64,000 nt of DNA from Sarocladium kiliense (GCA_030734395.1 JAUZTG010000036.1:372001-436000); one strand, 5' to 3'; shown: positions 44,822 to 56,069, counted from the first letter of the stretch. Notes: generated by a model not told the origin, from the letters alone. A program made the numbers and translations.

Positions 44822-44881
44822 GGTTGGTGGCGTCGCTAAGCACACGGGACTTCTCAGCCACACAGAGCTCTTTTTAATCAA

Positions 44882-45445
44882 GAGGTTTTCTCCGACACCA
44901 CTTTCAAGGATTTCACGGTGTTCGTGAACGGTTCGGCCGTAATGGTCGCGATGATGGTCGAAGTAGAGTCCCGAAGAGAAAAAAATGGGCGAAGTTCAAC
45001 TTTCCAGAAATTCTGCCCCGCTGCCCCATGGCGGGGCGTGGTGATTGGGCAATCAGCCTCACCGCCCGCCAGAAGTACCTTGCCACAGCAGATCTGTGGT
45101 TCAGTACCTTCACTCTCGTATGGCTCTCAATGAAATAGAACATATGGACCTGGACTGATCATGGCATTCGGGGGGTTTCGGTCCTCTGGCCTTGTTAAGA
45201 CATGCAGTGTAAGTGCTGTCATTGGATTGATGCAGACATAACTCTCTGACGCCTGATGAGTAGTTCTAAATTCTCTCCACCAGCTATCGTCCTCAACTCT
45301 CTCCTCACCCCCTGCTCTTTGTATACTTGCTCGTCAACTGGCTTGGATCCTGTACAAACATGAAACGCCATGCCAAACCCTGAATGATTATATAGCAGAC
45401 TCAAAGTCATGCAAATGATGGTACCTCAAAGCCAGAAGCAACAGT
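44882..45445. other. Intergenic, 0.56 kb
   Basis: Promoter of the MPP10 gene and 3' flank of the RING protein gene. No supported gene seen. Confidence 0.6.
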
Positions 45446-47419
45446 TCAGTTCCCCCTTCTTCCACCTGTGCTCATTAACGTGATCTTCTGCTTCTTCTTC
45501 TTTTTGCCACCTCCACCTCCTGGTCGACCTCCAGAGCTACTTTCGGCTCCATCTGCTGGGGGAGTCGTCTTCTCTAACACCTGAATGGCCTCCATCTGCA
45601 TCGCAAGCTCTGCAGTCCCCAGCAACTCTTCGTCTCTAAGCCAGCCATCATCTACTGAAGTCGGCACCGTTGCTTCCAGCTCAGGTGAGCCATGTATTGC
45701 GCGTGTTCCCCAGACAGTCCGCTGTGTTGATGGGCTTGTCGACACGTCCGCTAATGTCGAGAATCCTGGTCTGTCCTCTGGCGGAGATGTCCCTGGGTGT
45801 GCGCTGCCCAATGGCTGGAACTCTGATAAGTCCATACGAGGTGGCTCGTCATCCAGAATCGGTGTCGCTGACCGTTGCGTTCCAGCATTGAGTCGGAGGG
45901 CTGCTGCCTCTAGTCGTTCAGCCTGGAACCGTTCCCGGTCCTCCTGAGCCGCCTTGTCGCGATTGTGTTTCCGCCTCTTCTCAATATCTTTGCTGAAGGC
46001 TTCTAAGGTCTCCGCTGGGATGATATCGGTCCAGTCGCATTCCAAGTAGCTGATAACACAGCCCCTTGGAAGATGTCCAAGATACCGAGCACGTTTCCTC
46101 ATTGCATCGTCCACTACATGCCCAGTTGAGATGTGCTCCACGCGTGGAAGCAGTGTGGATGGGAAAGACGAGAACGAGCCAAACTTGGTCTTCAAGATCC
46201 GAATATCTAACGGTGAGAGGTACAGATGTGGCGGGGCGCTGTAAAAGTAGAAATCGGCTTCATCTGAGGGTTTTGATGTCGTCTCGCCCGTTCCGGTAAG
46301 GACCATATCGCTCTCGCCTATACCAACAACCTTTTCCTTGGCAGCATTGACCGCTCTGATGGCTTTTTGGGTCCATTCACCGTCCTGTCCAAACAACGTC
46401 TCATCCATGCGCTCTTGCTCGGCAAGTGCTGCGATCTCCTCATCGTACTGCTCCACCATATAAGACCCGGTGCCTTTCATAATTCGTCCGTAGTCGAGCA
46501 CGTTCGCGGCGGAATGCCACGGAACATCACCACCTGAATTTAGCAACTCGATGCCTCCTTCCCGGGGAAGTGCCGTCGTAGAGGCTGCCTTTCTTGCCAT
46601 TAATCGCAAGACGACATCGTCCCCTGGTCGAGGCAAGGGGCTTTCCTGGCCAGCATAAAATCGTACCGGCCGAACCTCGTGTAGGTAGACGGTGTCCTCG
46701 CAGATGGGGCATTTTTTCCATCTTGCTCCTTTGCCCGACTTCGAATCCTCGGTGGCAGAGTTGGACTGCATGAATCGAATCAAGCAGGGTAGGCAGAAGA
46801 TGTGTCCACATCTGGCCATCCGCGGCGCTACGGGTTCCGATAGACAGATCGGGCATGATGCTTCCTGGGACTGTGATGATGCAAGAACCTGCAAGACACT
46901 CGTCCAGTCCAGATGCACATCAGGATCCGCCGCATGCGTTGAATAGCTCCGCTCTGGTGAGACGACGAAGCGATAGTTTGCGTGAACGTATCGAGCCTTG
47001 TCACTGGCGTGGTAGCCAGACCCGGGCCCCCAGGTGGGATTCCTGCGATACGTCCTCGCAAAGGATGTATGGTCGTTGTACGGTCGAGGCGAGGAGTAGC
47101 TTAGAAGATGCGTAATCGAAGTTTGCCCCCTCCTGCCCGATGGGTTTCTGATCGCTCGCTCCTCGGCCATTGCGTCGTAGTCGTCCACAGAGCTGTTGGC
47201 CCGGCCGTCGAGACCTGGTCGACGCTGGTTCCTGTGTTGCTTCTTCGACGCTTGGGTTTTCCTGGGTGCAGAGTAGAATGCTGACTGCGCTAGCTGGGCT
47301 GGTCGACGGGTAGATGATTCGAAGCTGGACGTAGCCGGCCCGGCTTGGTTCGACGGAGAGTGATTCGAAGCGATGGGAAGGGACTTGCCCAGGACCGTGT
47401 TCGAAGGGTTCATGATCAC
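45446..47419 (-). CDS. RING-finger protein, RNF10/Mag2-like E3 ubiquitin ligase
   Basis: Single exon, 657 residues (a second ATG is at residue 3). A disordered basic N-terminus is followed by the family-specific segment YVHANYRFVVSPERSYSTHAADPDVHLDW (residues about 144–172, read here as separate blocks YVHANYRFVV and DPDVHLDW) and a C3HC4 RING at about 189–240: CPICLSEPVAPRMARCGHIFC, PCL, and KKCPICEDTV with a low-complexity loop between. The region after the RING (FYFYSAPPHLYLSPLDIRILK, LPRGCVISYLECDW) matches RNF10 and yeast Mag2, which act on stalled 40S ribosomal subunits in quality control. The C-terminal tail is Gly/Lys-rich. It shows a typical housekeeping arrangement with no sign of transfer. 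Confidence 0.85.
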   Translation of the reverse strand: MIMNPSNTVLGKSLPIASNHSPSNQAGPATSSFESSTRRPAQLAQSAFYSAPRKTQASKKQHRNQRRPGLDGRANSSVDDYDAMAEERAIRNPSGRRGQTSITHLLSYSSPRPYNDHTSFARTYRRNPTWGPGSGYHASDKARYVHANYRFVVSPERSYSTHAADPDVHLDWTSVLQVLASSQSQEASCPICLSEPVAPRMARCGHIFCLPCLIRFMQSNSATEDSKSGKGARWKKCPICEDTVYLHEVRPVRFYAGQESPLPRPGDDVVLRLMARKAASTTALPREGGIELLNSGGDVPWHSAANVLDYGRIMKGTGSYMVEQYDEEIAALAEQERMDETLFGQDGEWTQKAIRAVNAAKEKVVGIGESDMVLTGTGETTSKPSDEADFYFYSAPPHLYLSPLDIRILKTKFGSFSSFPSTLLPRVEHISTGHVVDDAMRKRARYLGHLPRGCVISYLECDWTDIIPAETLEAFSKDIEKRRKHNRDKAAQEDRERFQAERLEAAALRLNAGTQRSATPILDDEPPRMDLSEFQPLGSAHPGTSPPEDRPGFSTLADVSTSPSTQRTVWGTRAIHGSPELEATVPTSVDDGWLRDEELLGTAELAMQMEAIQVLEKTTPPADGAESSSGGRPGGGGGKKKKKQKITLMSTGGRRGN

Positions 47420-48354
47420 CGAATGACGAGCCCAGGGTATGTCACTGCGTTGCAGAAGATCAGGAAATGCCAGGAAGGCTGTGCTGGCCTGACTCGCGAT
47501 GGCGAAGTGCTTTGTAGCGAGTTTCGTTGTCTCGTCACGTCAGCTCGACCTAGTCAGGTCCAGGGCCGTTAGTTGGCATACAATGGTTGTTGACCGTTCC
47601 GGGCATCCACAATGTTCGAATTATAAGGATACCTTGTTAGAGAGGGTATTGAAAGATAGTAATGATGATGTCGGAGCGTTTGGTCTCTGAGGGGGTCCTG
47701 CTGGAAGGACGGACCCCGGGATGTGGTGGAGTCTGGGAGCGATCGAGTCACCACTGACGGGGAGAGGATGATGGTGGCGGGGCAAATCGTGACGGATCAG
47801 GCTGGGACCAGCAGACGCAGAGGAAACCGTGATGCTGAGTCAGGTGCATCACGTGACTATCGTGGAAGACACTTTGAGAGTTTGGAACATGAACTGACTT
47901 CCTTTTAAATGAAGACAGATTAAGTAGGCAGTGCTTCAGCAGTGAAAGATCACATTTAAGCTGCGTGATTAATCATCAATTAGGTATATGGCTATGATCC
48001 AGGCAGCCTCCGCCCCAATCCTTGCTTGCAGCCGGCTCAACACACCATTGGCATCCGCTTCACGTCGACCACCAAATTATCGTAGCACACAACGACTCTC
48101 TCCACTGCAGCGGTCTGGGGGAATCATTGAACAGTGAAGCCACTCGAGAAACAAAGGCAGCAGAAGGGGGATCAGAAGATGACCGCAAAACAACAGAAAA
48201 CACAACGTGAAATCAAAAACAGGAACCACCCGGACGATAGCAAGGAACGGGGAGAGAGGCGCCTGAACATGTATCGTCTGATGCCATTTCATCACCACAT
48301 ATCCCACAACAGCCAGTTGCCTGGCCTAGCGTCGCGTCGTATCGTATATGTCGT
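47420..48354. other. Intergenic, 0.93 kb
   Basis: 5' flank of the RING gene and 3' flank of the CBM48 gene. No supported gene seen; the small frames are without domain features. Confidence 0.55.
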
Positions 48355-50891
48355 CTACTTCATCTTGCTCTTGAGCTTGCTGAACATAGCGCTCAGCCTG
48401 TTCTTCTTCTTTGTCTCAGCCGAGGTCTCGGCAGGCTTGCTGGAGCTGGCCTCGGCGGGCTTGCTCTCGGACCCGTTGGCGGCGGCGCTCTCCTTCTTCT
48501 CGGCGTGCTTTTCCTCGGTCTTGTCGGCGGCGGTGCCAGCAACGGCAGCCTTGGCCTCCTCAGCCTTGGCTTCAGCCTTTGCCTCCGCCTTCTCGGCCTT
48601 AGCTTCGACCTTCTCCTTCTTTGACTCTGCGGCCGCGTCCTTAACCTCAGCCTTCTCGACCTTCGCCTTCTCGGTCTCAGCCTTGAAGTCCGACTTGATC
48701 GCCTCGGTCTTAAGCTTGGACTCAGCCTGGGTGGCTTTGATGTCGGCCTTGGACACGGCCTCCTCCTTCTTAGCCTCTGTCTTGGTCTCGGTGCTGGTCT
48801 CACCGATGGCGGGCACCGGCTTCACCTCATTCAGAAGCTCAGACTCAACCTCCTTCTTCTCAGCAACAGCCTCAGTATTGGCGGCAGCCTCGGGGGCTTT
48901 ACCCGCTTCGGTAATGGACTCCTTGACCTCGGTAGGAACCTCGGGAGAGACCTCTTCTCTCGTATCCTCCTTGTTGTGAGCAGCCAGAGCATCCTGGGCA
49001 GCGACTGGGAGCTTCTCCTTTACGGAGTCGGGAAGGTTCTTGTTGGCGGCATCAGTGGCGGCAGTGGTAGCCTGAGTGACGGCAGGGGTAGCGCTTGTGA
49101 CAACGGAGTCGGCAGCAGCAATGGCAGCAGCCGCGACAGTAGCGCCAGCAGCGGCGATGGTGCCAGTGACGGCACCATCGTTCTCTGACTTGACAGTACC
49201 AAGCTCGGGAATGCCCTCGGAGGTGGAGGGGGCCTCGGGTACCTTGGCCTTGAGTTCCGCCTCGACCTGGGCCTTCTCCTCGACCTCAATGGGTTCGGCA
49301 CTAGCTTCAGGAGAAGCGTCAGCGGCCTTCTGGCTGTCCTTGACGACAGCAGGGACTTTGGGTTCCAGGGGAACCTCGCCAGCGAGCCCCACAGTGGTAG
49401 CACCGGCACCGACGGTTTGAATGGTCACAGGCTTCTCAGCAATGGGCAGCCCAGCTTCAGGAATGGTGTTCTTGGAAACGGGGGGCAGATCCATGTTGAC
49501 GCCGGCAAGGGCATCGCTCTTCTCGTAGGACTCCTTGTCGAGCTTCACGTGCTCGTTGACGTTCTGGGTAGTGATGGACTCAGGAACCTTCTCACCGGGG
49601 GCGAGAGTAATGGGGTTGACGGCACCATCAGCGGCGGGCAGAGGAGCGATGCCGACGGGCTGGTCCAGCTCATTAGCTGGGGTGATGGGGAATCCGCCGG
49701 GGACGTCGGAGGGGGTCTCTACCTCGGTGTTCTTCTCGAGGGGCTGCTCACCAGCCATCTTGGCGGTAGTAGATTCGGGGGTGACGGTGTTGATGACGGC
49801 AGCGGCAGGACCGGCAATTTGCTCGGGGGTCAGAAAGTTGTTGACGTTACCCTCGTGGTCAGGCTCTTTGGGGGAAGACTCGTTGATAACCCAGTTGTTG
49901 TCAACAACGAACTGTGAACAAGACGGAGTCAGCAGATGTCATTTCCGCATTCCAATGAGTGTGCGGATGCGCCAACAAGGCAACGACATGGATCGGTTGG
50001 GTAAATGGAAAGCCCGAGACAAGGTGCGCGAGCATGCGCTTGCAGGCTGCGCAGGAGCACGAAAATACCGGTGCTCCAATCCTTGGTATCTTGAGCCCAA
50101 TGAAGAAGCCTGAAACATCGCATGACCGCGACGCACGTGCGCCATGATTAGGATGCATGCCAGTCGAAGGCAGAGCTCATGGCAGTGTTGTCTGTGCTGT
50201 GTCGCCTCGGGTATAGCAATTTGCTGCCCATCCCAGTCTGTCACGCGATGTGCATAACTTCCTAAACGGAGAAGCCCCAAGGCTTGATGCACGAGGTTCG
50301 CAAACCGAATTGTGGCACAAAAAACGGACTTTATGGTCATGTTGTCTGATCGCATTACCCATTGGCGTCGCGTGCACAGCGCTGTGGTCGCATTGAACGA
50401 AGACGTTGAGTCGGTGTAGCGGTGTAGCCGCGAGGGCACGCAGCGTTGCGTCTGGGCGGGGCGGAACGAAGAAAGAAAGTCCGGAGCGGCATTGATCGCC
50501 ACAGTGCCATGGCGCTTGAGAAGCGAACTTGAAGGGGTATGCGACGGTGCAGAAGAGAAGCAAGCGAAGGTGTGTTGTGGGCAGATGAACGCAAAACAGG
50601 ACAAGGGGAGACTGGCGAACTGGAGGGGTTACGGTTCATGAACGCACCTTGTAGTAGATCTTGCTAGAGGCGTCCTTGAGGTCGACGGTCTTCTCGAAAA
50701 CGTCACCGTTCTTGTCGAGTTGGACACTCTTTGTCCAGTTGTCGAAGGTGCCCGTGACGTAGACCTCCTCGGCGGGGTGTTCCCTGTGCGACAAGAAGTT
50801 AGTTTGCTGGAACGCAACGGGCGATAATGGGCGATGCAAGGGAGAGGTAAGCGAAGGGTACAACGCACCACTTGAAAGTATAGCTGCCCAT
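48355..50891 (-). CDS. CBM48 (AMPK glycogen-binding) protein, Crp1/Mdg1-like, with long Ala/Lys/Glu tail
   Basis: Three exons, 50891–50869, 50783–50648 and 49911–48355, give 571 residues. Exon 1 encodes just MGSYTFKW; exon 2 continues with EHPAEEVYVTGTFDNWTKSV, and exon 3 opens with FVVDNNWVINESSPKEPDHEG, together a complete E-set/CBM48 domain of about 80 residues, as in AMPK beta and yeast Crp1 and Mdg1. The remaining 480 residues are low-complexity, rich in Ala, Glu, Lys, Val and Pro, with coiled-coil-like AEKAEAKAEAKAE repeats and a basic end (MFSKLKSKMK). Yeast Crp1 was described as a cruciform-DNA-binding protein, and Mdg1 affects pheromone signalling; the fungal role is not settled. Intron 2 is 736 nt, about ten times the local norm. 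A homopurine repeat lies upstream of the start. Confidence 0.88.
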
Positions 50892-51015
50892 GGTATGTGC
50901 GGATGATGTACAGATATAGAAGGGCGGTGGAATGGAGAGGGTAAATACGATTGCGCGCGCGGGAGAGGTAGCAGGGCGAATGGTGATGAGCCTGGTTTAT
51001 AGGGAAGCAGAGGAA

Positions 51016-51059
51016 GAAGAAGAGAGAGGGAGGGTAGGAAGAAGAGAGAGGGAGGGTAG
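51016..51059 (+). repeat. 22-bp homopurine tandem repeat
   Basis: Two perfect copies of a 22-bp unit, GAAGAAGAGAGAGGGAGGGTAG, inside a purine-rich run of about 90 bp (roughly 51003–51093). It lies 125–170 bp upstream of the start codon of the CBM48 gene, which is read from the other strand, so its sense strand has a CT-rich tract typical of strong fungal promoters. Confidence 0.9.
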
Positions 51060-51933
51060 GAAGAAGAGAAGAGGGAGGAAACTGGAGGAAGACGGTGATG
51101 GTGGTGACCAACAGCGCAACAGCAGCAAAGAGATGACGACGGGTGGCCGAGGCGCCTAACGAAGCTTGCAAAGCTTGCTGAGGTCACCTGGAAGCTGCCT
51201 AAGTTCAGCCTGGAGGGGCCCAGCTCAGCGCTTGGTCCGGTAAAACTCCAGTGGTCGCAACACTTTCAGTTACGGTGGGATTTAAATTACGGTTGGGGAG
51301 ATGGCTGATGGTCAGCCTGCCTCCTCTGTTTCCGGCGCAATCCGACCTCTGGAAGCTACCGCAACTCGATTTCCGTCATCAGGAGCCTCATCTTAGATTT
51401 GGTGATTTTTTTCTGATTTTTGTCAACCTGTCTGACGCAGATATCGTCACCGTCTTTTCCAAGCTCGCCATGCCCATTGACCCCCAAGTAGCTCTGCTTT
51501 CGTCATGGTGGGGCTGCGTCTGATTGCGCCGGGCTTGCTGTGATTGGTCAAAGCTTCCAAGCTCCACCAGGCGTTACTCTGGGCGCCTTCCTTCCTTGCG
51601 AGGTGAGTCAAGAACTCCTGTTAGGAGCTTTGCGCATCTCGCATGTGAATCTCCTAACATGTGACCCTTGCATTGTTGTGGCTGGTGCTTAAGATGACGC
51701 CACACGAACCACCACATGCGCGCCTCATTCTGGCTTAGTGCCGTGTCACCTGTCAGGGCACCTGCTTCAGCGCCTTGGCCCTACCAAGCTCATCTGCATC
51801 GCCCCCACCTCCATCACGATCCAATGAAACCAACATTGGTGATTGACGAGATTCCAACTGATCTGCTTTATCTTCTTCACGGTCACGACATGCTTCAAAT
51901 TGTTTCGCTCTGACACTCTTATCACAGCCACCA

Positions 51934-52077
51934 TCAGTCTTGTCCCCAAAGAACAACGATGCCCATTCGTCGCAGCAGGTCGAGTGCAGTCAGGCCCATC
52001 AGAAGTATGAAGAATATTCGTGTCACGCGGTACCGCGGCTCTGGTGCGATGAGAGCCAGCTTTTCGTAGTCACTCAT
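51934..52077 (-). CDS. Candidate 47-residue single-pass membrane peptide
   Basis: An ATG in a strong context (CTCACCATG) opens a 47-codon frame ending at 51934. The product starts MSDYEKLALIAPEPRYRVTR, is hydrophilic up to there, and continues with one hydrophobic segment (IFFILLMGLTALDLL) followed by RRM, giving a plausible tail-anchor or small single-TM topology. I do not recognise a family. It may be genuine, an exon of a larger gene, or chance; only its start context and amphipathic layout support it. Confidence 0.3.
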   Translation of the reverse strand: MSDYEKLALIAPEPRYRVTRIFFILLMGLTALDLLRRMGIVVLWGQD

Positions 52078-52440
52078 GGTGAGATCAACGTTGTGTTCGA
52101 GGTAAGAAGGTGACTACAGCGAGGAGTCTTGAAATGAAGTGCTGATGTAGTTCGTAGAGGGTGCTAACCAGTTTCTTTCAGAAACAGGGTAAGTAGAAGG
52201 CTTGAGTTCAAGCAGCACTCTACAGGAAGCAACAAGACTATGCTACATATAGGCACTGCTACAGCCTCTCGTATTTCCCACTGTTTCCCATCGCTGCCAG
52301 CCCTCAGCTTGATTCAGACCGCCGCGAACGATACACAAAGATGCAGAAATGCAGAAACGCCATCACTCCCTGTGCCAATCTCTCGATAGCCTCACAAAGA
52401 TGAACACATGCGTCGAGGATTAGTGATACCTCGTTGCTCT

Positions 52441-53303
52441 TTACAGCTCTTCCTTGGCTTGTGTCTCCGACGCGGCTTCGGCTTCGGCTTCAGACGCCTC
52501 AGAAGCTTCGGGTGCCTTGGCCTTGAGCGCCCTCATCTTGACTCGGAACTCAATGTCCTTGTCCTTCGGCCTCTTGTGCTCAACCCAACCCACCACGGCA
52601 CCATCTTCGGGTATGATCTTGTACTTTGACAGGTCACTCATGATATCTGACCGACGCGTGTTAGCTCACCTTGGTGCCACAACTATCTCAGCAAACAAGC
52701 AAACTTACCTTTACACGGGCTGGTCTCAGCAGCCCAGAGGGGGAGGATGTGGTACAGTGCGCCAGGTGCGAAGATTGCAAGTCTCTCCTCATCCAGAGAC
52801 CTGTCAACCTCGCTCGCACTAGGGAACTCAACGGGGCTCTCAATCTTGCCCTCTTCGTCCTTAGGCTTCTCGAAGACACCGAACAAGCCCTTGCCGTCGC
52901 CATCAGTACGATCCTGATCTTCGATCCACAACCGCACCTGCAGAGGCACGTCCTTGTACTCCATGGATATGATGGTGCGGTCGTTCAGGTGGCGATCGAG
53001 GCCGCCCCAGGCTCCTGGGTATTCCCTGCCTGTGAACAGCTTCTTCAGGCCTGGGCCCCATTCACGGAGACCCTTGGGTGCCGGCACACTGAGATCAGCG
53101 AGGGTGAATTCGCGGGCTGGCAGGGTGACTGTGTGTTCGCAAGCGGCATCGAATGAGCTCATCTGGGGATGGCCATAAGGATCCGCCCACCTGAAGTCTT
53201 CAATGATGTGCGGCTTGGGCTTTGGTGGCTCCTTGGCCCCAAAGAAGGCGTTGGTGCCAGTCGCGAGCATAGCGATGGCGAGGGGTGTTGCTTGGAGCTT
53301 CAT
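52441..53303 (-). CDS. Putative ER-lumenal protein with signal peptide and C-terminal KEEL
   Basis: Two exons, 53303–52709 and 52646–52441, give 266 residues. The chosen start gives a signal peptide (MKLQATPLAIAMLATGTNAF); the frame also extends 18 codons upstream to 53357, but that would bury the signal. The mature part opens with a Pro/Lys segment (GAKEPPKPKPHIIEDF) and contains HLNDRTIISMEYKDVPLQVRLWIED, with two later cysteines not obviously paired. The tail is Ala/Glu-rich and ends in KEEL, a known variant of the KDEL/HDEL retrieval signal. I do not recognise the central domain. The best reading is a soluble secretory-pathway protein held in the ER. It is the left-hand neighbour of the GAG deacetylase gene. 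Confidence 0.7.
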
Positions 53304-53875
53304 CTTGGCTAAGTTGACTACGATTGAATGATGGCAAAGCACAAATGTCGGTTTCAAGAGACGAAGGAATTGACCAAGTTGTCAAAAACTTCACAAGAGT
53401 GACTCTTCGCCCAGAAACAACATTTTTTAAATGCTCCAGGGATCCAGATGCTGCATTGCTGTCCTCATCGGATGCTTGCCGCTCCGTCGTCCCGTCTGGG
53501 AATGACATATCCGCAATAGCGGCATTCGGTCGCGGGGAACACGGGCGGTTAATTTATCTGCGCCAGCTCTGGCGTTTGGTCGAACCAATGCGCACCATGT
53601 CTCCGAAATGGATTTGGAGACGAACAATTGGGGACGTGCGGAGGTCTCGCACGAGCAACGATTAGACAACCGTGGCAACTCCAAGTGACTGGCCAGGCTC
53701 TCGCATGGCAGAGGGCGAGTCTCGCATCTACGCCAGGGCCTCGATGCCCTCTTCTATGTGCAGGGTCAGCTCTCCTCAATCACATCACGGGTACTATGTG
53801 CATCTTCAAGCTATGCTTTATTCAGGCCCCATCTCACCCCCAACTATCACCACGGGATGCTTTGCCACCACAGCC
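53304..53875. other. Intergenic, 0.57 kb
   Basis: Promoter of the KEEL protein gene and 3' flank of the Agd3-like gene. No supported gene; in particular no glycosyltransferase sequence is present here. Confidence 0.55.
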
Positions 53876-56069
53876 TCACACTGCCACCGGAGTACTGAGT
53901 TGAAGCGTCACCGCGCTACCTGCCATCGTCACCCACTCAATCAGTGGTTCATTGCCAACCTTGTCCGACCTACTCTGTCCTCCTTGCACGGTCACTTGTC
54001 CCTGTGGGATCGTCACAGGCACAGGCACACCGCATTGATTATTCTTCGTCTGTACCGTAACACTCTCAATCGACGAGCCCCCTGTGGCGTACTTGTATGT
54101 CAAACGTGGCAGACACTCATCCAGGGTCACACGGTCAAGGAAGTATCGTGCCGTCTCGTCGTGAGTCAGAGATGTCAATGGCCAGGTCGTCAACCGCATC
54201 ATCTCTTGCACGATTGTCTCTGCCCACGCCACCAGGATGGACAGGCGACCAGTCTCCGTGCCGATGGTCATGGTCGACTTGCCCTCCAGCATGTTAGCCT
54301 GGTGGAACATGTATGGGTCGGCCTGCAAGCTCAGTAGGTTGCGCGTATTGTCCGTGCGTGACAGGTCGAGCAGGCCTTGCCATCCACCGCTGGCGCCTTG
54401 TGATGTGTCTTCCCACTCTTTCGTAGTGCATTCGGGCGTGTGGCAGTTGTAGTAGATCATGGTGGCGAAGCGAGGAACGATGACAAGCCCTGCGTAACCG
54501 TTATTGGCTACGGTGGTGATAAGCGGCCAATACTTGTTGTTCTGGTTGCGAAGCACTGGGCGCGTGTTGTCACCGACGACGTACTCAAGCCCGTTGTCCA
54601 TCCAAGCGCGGATGGCATCACCATTGTGCAATCCCGTAATGGCCGGGGGAATCAGACCTTTGGGTGAGAACCGCGCCGCCTGGTCGATGCCCATCTGCCT
54701 CATCCAATCTTGGTTGAAGTGGATCTCTCGATCAGCGTCCTTGTATGTCGCGTTGTTCAGCTCCTGATGTGTGAAAGTATGGGACACATGAGCGTAAGCA
54801 TCACGATTCGCCGCTGTGAGGAACCAAGATGCAAACTCGTCCAGCTCACAGCATGTCTTGGTCCAAGGATATGTCACCAGCTGCGGAGGCCAGATATCCG
54901 TGCCCGTTCCAAGTGGCTTCTGGAACTCGAGCGCTGTATCCGGAGGTGAATCGTAATCCACCGCTTCGTCCGGATTGCAGACCTGATCGGCATTAGGCTT
55001 GTTGCAGGCTGCGATGATGTCGCCGTTTCCATTATGAGCGAGCTCGAGCATGATGTCCGAACCAGCAGGAAGTCGAGCATTGAGATTCGCCTGCCAGGTG
55101 ATGTGGTCCTCCAAGTCACTGATGGAGATCTTCACCGTCTCGCCTTGAGGGAAATACATGTCCGTCTCGAGCTGCACATCATCGACCTGCATGCTCAAAT
55201 GAACCTTCCGCTTGCCGACGAACAAGCCGCGGGTCATCCAGTGGATGTATGCATGCTGGATGAAGTTGGAGGTTTGAGACCAGTCAGATGCATGAGGGAG
55301 GAAGAAGACCATTTGCTCGCGGCCGTCGAAGTTGTTGATGACAGCAGCGGTGGTGTCAGATGTGAAAGCACCTGAGGGACCATACTTTGCAACTTGACGA
55401 GTGGTGCTTGAGTCGCTGATGACGGCAGGGACATGCCAGAAGCCTTTGGAGCTGACGGTTGCGCCTCTGTTCACTACGTTAGTGAGGTCGCCTACGTGTT
55501 TAGAGGATGGTGGATCATCTCACTCTTTCAGACCGGCAGTGGGAAAGTCGGACGTGTCAGTAAAGCTAAAGAGCTGCTCGTCTACACCACCATGAGCGCC
55601 TCCAGCAGCACTTGTACCTTTCAGCAGTTGTCAGTGAGCAGCTTGCGTATCGTGGCTAGAGGGGCTTACCACTCGAAGGGCTTGGGCTGTCTCCCAGCCT
55701 AACCATGCGCACGTTGAAGGCCTTCTGATAGGCATGTATGACAGCCCACTGCGCATCTGTGATGGCGCTTCGCCAGTTGCCACCGTCATACTCATATGTC
55801 ACGGAGTTCATGACCATAATTCCTCCATAATTGCCAGCAGACTCCGTGCTGTTCAGCGACGGCAGGTCGATGCCTTCCTTGGGCACAAGAACCCTTTCGG
55901 ATGGGATACCATAGGCATCGAGTCCAGATACAGCATTGTTGACTTGATACTGGTCACCGCCAAAGACGAGAATGGTACTTTCAACAGTGGATGGAGCGGC
56001 TTGACAAATGATGGTGCCGGAGAGGGCGGCGAGGGCCGCGGCCCTGCCGAAGAAGCGGGAGAAGCTCAT
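53876..56069 (-). CDS. agd3: Agd3-like galactosaminogalactan deacetylase (CE18)
   Basis: Three exons, 56069–55670, 55617–55524 and 55466–53876, give 694 residues. The start at MSFSRFFGRAAALAALSG gives a signal peptide. The order of blocks matches Agd3: an N-terminal beta-rich domain (TILVFGGDQYQVNN, YGIPSERVLVPKEG), then RGLFVGKRKVHLSMQVDDVQLETDMY with the metal-binding Asp pair, WPPQLVTYPWTKTCCELDEF, and YAHVSHTFTHQELNNATY with the HxxxH motif. Agd3 removes acetyl groups from GalNAc residues of the exopolysaccharide, making it cationic and adhesive. The protein ends soon after the last domain (QLSTPVAV) without the hydrophobic tail of a GPI anchor, so it is probably released. It heads a cluster with ega3, sph3 and uge3. 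Confidence 0.9.

Larger units (their letters stand above)
50892..52440. other. 1.5 kb with no large gene
   Basis: Holds the promoter of the CBM48 gene (with a homopurine repeat at 51016–51059), a 47-codon candidate ORF at 51934–52077, and otherwise only featureless short frames. Confidence 0.5.

Noticed and set aside
48134..48979. 281-codon plus-strand frame opposite the CBM48 gene tail
   Set aside because: Arises from the Lys/Glu/Ala repeats read backwards (Ser/Ala/Leu-rich); no independent evidence.
49939..50604. 221-codon minus-strand frame inside intron 2 of the CBM48 gene
   Set aside because: No recognisable domain and cysteine/histidine/serine-rich random composition; kept only as part of the long-intron observation.
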